From Candidatus Methanophagaceae archaeon (lineage in GTDB: Archaea; Halobacteriota; Syntropharchaeia; Alkanophagales; Methanospirareceae): DNA of 14,573 bases. The notes beneath the pieces were generated by a model. It searched no databases and was not told the DNA's origin. It worked only from the letters and a program-made list of their open reading frames with translations. This document shows, piece after piece, positions 13,342-14,573 of this stretch. The stretch covers positions 2,469-17,041 of the forward strand of contig QENJ01000008.1 in the NCBI GenBank assembly GCA_013374505.1, written 5' to 3'. The stretch's first letter is position 1. Every line of letters begins with the position of its first letter. Position numbers and translations under genes: made by a program.

Positions 13342-14573
13342 ATGGTAAAAAAAATCGTTATTGTTGGTGGCGGCATTGCCGGGATATATGTATTGAGGAG
13401 CTTACTTGCAAGGAAGAGCGATGTAGAGGAGGAGATGGACTTTACGGTTTTAAAGCGAGAGAAAAGCGGTTGGGTATCTACCTGTGGACTGCCTTTTGCT
13501 TTGCGTGGCTGGTATGAGATAGAAAGAACGGAGATAAACAAGCCGCAGTTCTTCCTCGACCAGGGCGTTGACTTCAGAACCGAGACAGAAGTAACGAAAC
13601 TAAATTTAGAACAGAGCAGTGTGACACTTAAAACCGGTGAGGCGCTAAAATACGATTTTCTCGTTATAGCAACGGGAAGGAAACAATTCGTAAAAGAAAC
13701 GGAACTTGAAGGTGTTTACACGTTTAACGATGAGGACGATGCGAGAAAGATAGAAGCAGCTCTGAATGTCGAGGGTGTGAAAGACGCTTATATTCGCGGT
13801 CGTGGTATTATAGGATTGCAAGCGGCAGCTGCTTTCTCAACGAGAGGATTGGAGACAACGGTTCATGGTGGATCACCTTCTTTGCTGCCTTCGAGCTTAG
13901 ACCCTGATATGGGCGATATGGTCAAAGAACGGATGGAGAAAGACGGCGTAAGATTTATTCTCGATAGTAGAGAGATAACAGCTATAAAAGGTCATGAGGG
14001 GAGGGCGAAATCGGTGGTGATAGGAGAAAGGGAAGTGGAGAAAGAGGAGATTCCTGCAGATATAGTTATAATAGGGAAATGGATGATCCCTGAGATAGAC
14101 CTCGCATGGGAAGCGGGTGTGGATATAGGCGAAAGTAGAGGAATAGTCACGGATAGAGCAATGCACGTTAAAAAAGGAAGACGGCAAATAACTAATGTAT
14201 ATGCAGTTGGTGACTGTGTGGAAGTTGTAGATGGCATCACACATCGTCCGAGACTGAACCAACTTGCATCTACTGCTGTCACTCAAGCTACGGTTATAGC
14301 TGATAACATACTTAGCGATATTAGTGGGCAACCGGGTTTATATTCACCATGCGAATATTGTTTCGGACCAACAGTAGCGGATGTTGGGGGTGTCTTGATA
14401 GGTTCGGTAGGTGTTACATCTGAAGCGGCAAGTCGCGCAGGGATAAAAACAATAAGTGGTAAGGCAACGAAACTCACAAAGGCACGATATTTCCCAGGAG
14501 CGACACCACTCACACTGAAATTGATCTTCGATGCGTATAGCAAGAAATTGATAGGAGCGCAAATGGTCGGCGA
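13342..14573 (+). CDS. FAD-dependent NAD(P)H:disulfide reductase-like oxidoreductase (3' end cut)
   Basis: The frame is open for 410 codons to the window end; its C-terminus is missing. The N-terminal FAD-binding strand is KKIVIVGGGIAGIYVLRSLL (3-22). SGWVSTCGLPFAL (42-54) carries C48 in the CGLP motif used as the redox-active cysteine by CoA-disulfide reductases and NADH oxidases. DFLVIATGR is the dinucleotide 'ATG' motif. The NAD(P)H-binding loop is degenerate but retains GRGIIG (IRGRGIIGLQAAAAF). TNVYAVGDCVEV is the second FAD motif, and the dimerisation domain has begun (KATKLTKARYFPGATPLTLK). Function by family: NAD(P)H-dependent reduction of CoA disulfide, polysulfide, sulfur or oxygen; the substrate cannot be told from the sequence. 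ATG at 13342 has GGAGGAG upstream. Confidence 0.85.
   Translation, partial: MVKKIVIVGGGIAGIYVLRSLLARKSDVEEEMDFTVLKREKSGWVSTCGLPFALRGWYEIERTEINKPQFFLDQGVDFRTETEVTKLNLEQSSVTLKTGEALKYDFLVIATGRKQFVKETELEGVYTFNDEDDARKIEAALNVEGVKDAYIRGRGIIGLQAAAAFSTRGLETTVHGGSPSLLPSSLDPDMGDMVKERMEKDGVRFILDSREITAIKGHEGRAKSVVIGEREVEKEEIPADIVIIGKWMIPEIDLAWEAGVDIGESRGIVTDRAMHVKKGRRQITNVYAVGDCVEVVDGITHRPRLNQLASTAVTQATVIADNILSDISGQPGLYSPCEYCFGPTVADVGGVLIGSVGVTSEAASRAGIKTISGKATKLTKARYFPGATPLTLKLIFDAYSKKLIGAQMVG

Noticed and set aside
1..14573. CRISPR arrays, insertion sequences and rRNA genes
   Set aside because: I looked for regularly spaced direct repeats, terminal inverted repeats with transposase motifs and rRNA signatures and saw none.

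Overview
The window looks like a piece of a euryarchaeal chromosome. It carries TATA-binding protein, ribosomal proteins S8e and L15 (archaeal types), an archaeal-type SecY, the DNA-translocating ATPase HerA, endonuclease Q, an initiator tRNA-Met with an A1-U72 pair and no encoded CCA, and the methanopterin enzyme beta-RFAP synthase. That enzyme points to a lineage using tetrahydromethanopterin-type C1 carriers: methanogens, anaerobic methane or alkane oxidisers (ANME/Syntrophoarchaeum type) or Archaeoglobi. I cannot name the species. Most genes have a TATA-like box A and a purine-rich ribosome site (GGTG, GAGGT or GGAG) upstream.

Layout. At 1-2198 (minus strand) a compact unit of three unrecognised, AT-rich, overlapping genes runs into the start of aspS (aspartyl-tRNA synthetase, cut by the window edge); the last of the three looks like a divergent PIN-type nuclease. 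HerA (2274-3761, minus) is followed by a RelE-type toxin with its ribbon-helix-helix antitoxin (3859-4363, minus), whose promoter carries a dyad centred on the TATA box. The stretch 4364-5230 has no intact gene but holds a frameshifted remnant of a secreted NosD-like beta-helix protein. At 5231-6356 (minus) lies a translation unit: yrdC (t6A tRNA modification), a 53-residue four-CxxC zinc-ribbon protein, and S8e. The zinc-ribbon gene starts 71 bases inside yrdC. mptG (6449-7462, plus) diverges from yrdC and converges on endonuclease Q (7466-8710, minus), which follows the initiator tRNA-Met gene. tbp (minus) and rpl15 (plus) diverge from a shared AT-rich promoter region.

rpl15 leads into secY, as at the end of archaeal spc ribosomal clusters. 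Here a second full-length but divergent SecY (secY2) follows directly in tandem. The paralogue has an extra hydrophobic N-terminal segment, a more basic cytosolic loop and no C-terminal tail, while one 189-base block is much closer to the first copy than the rest, which suggests gene conversion. A FAD/NAD(P)H disulfide reductase-like gene (13342 onward) is cut by the window end.

The most interesting points are the tandem SecY pair, the overlapping three-gene unit of unknown function upstream of aspS, the yrdC/zinc-ribbon overlap and the decayed surface-protein gene beside the toxin-antitoxin pair.
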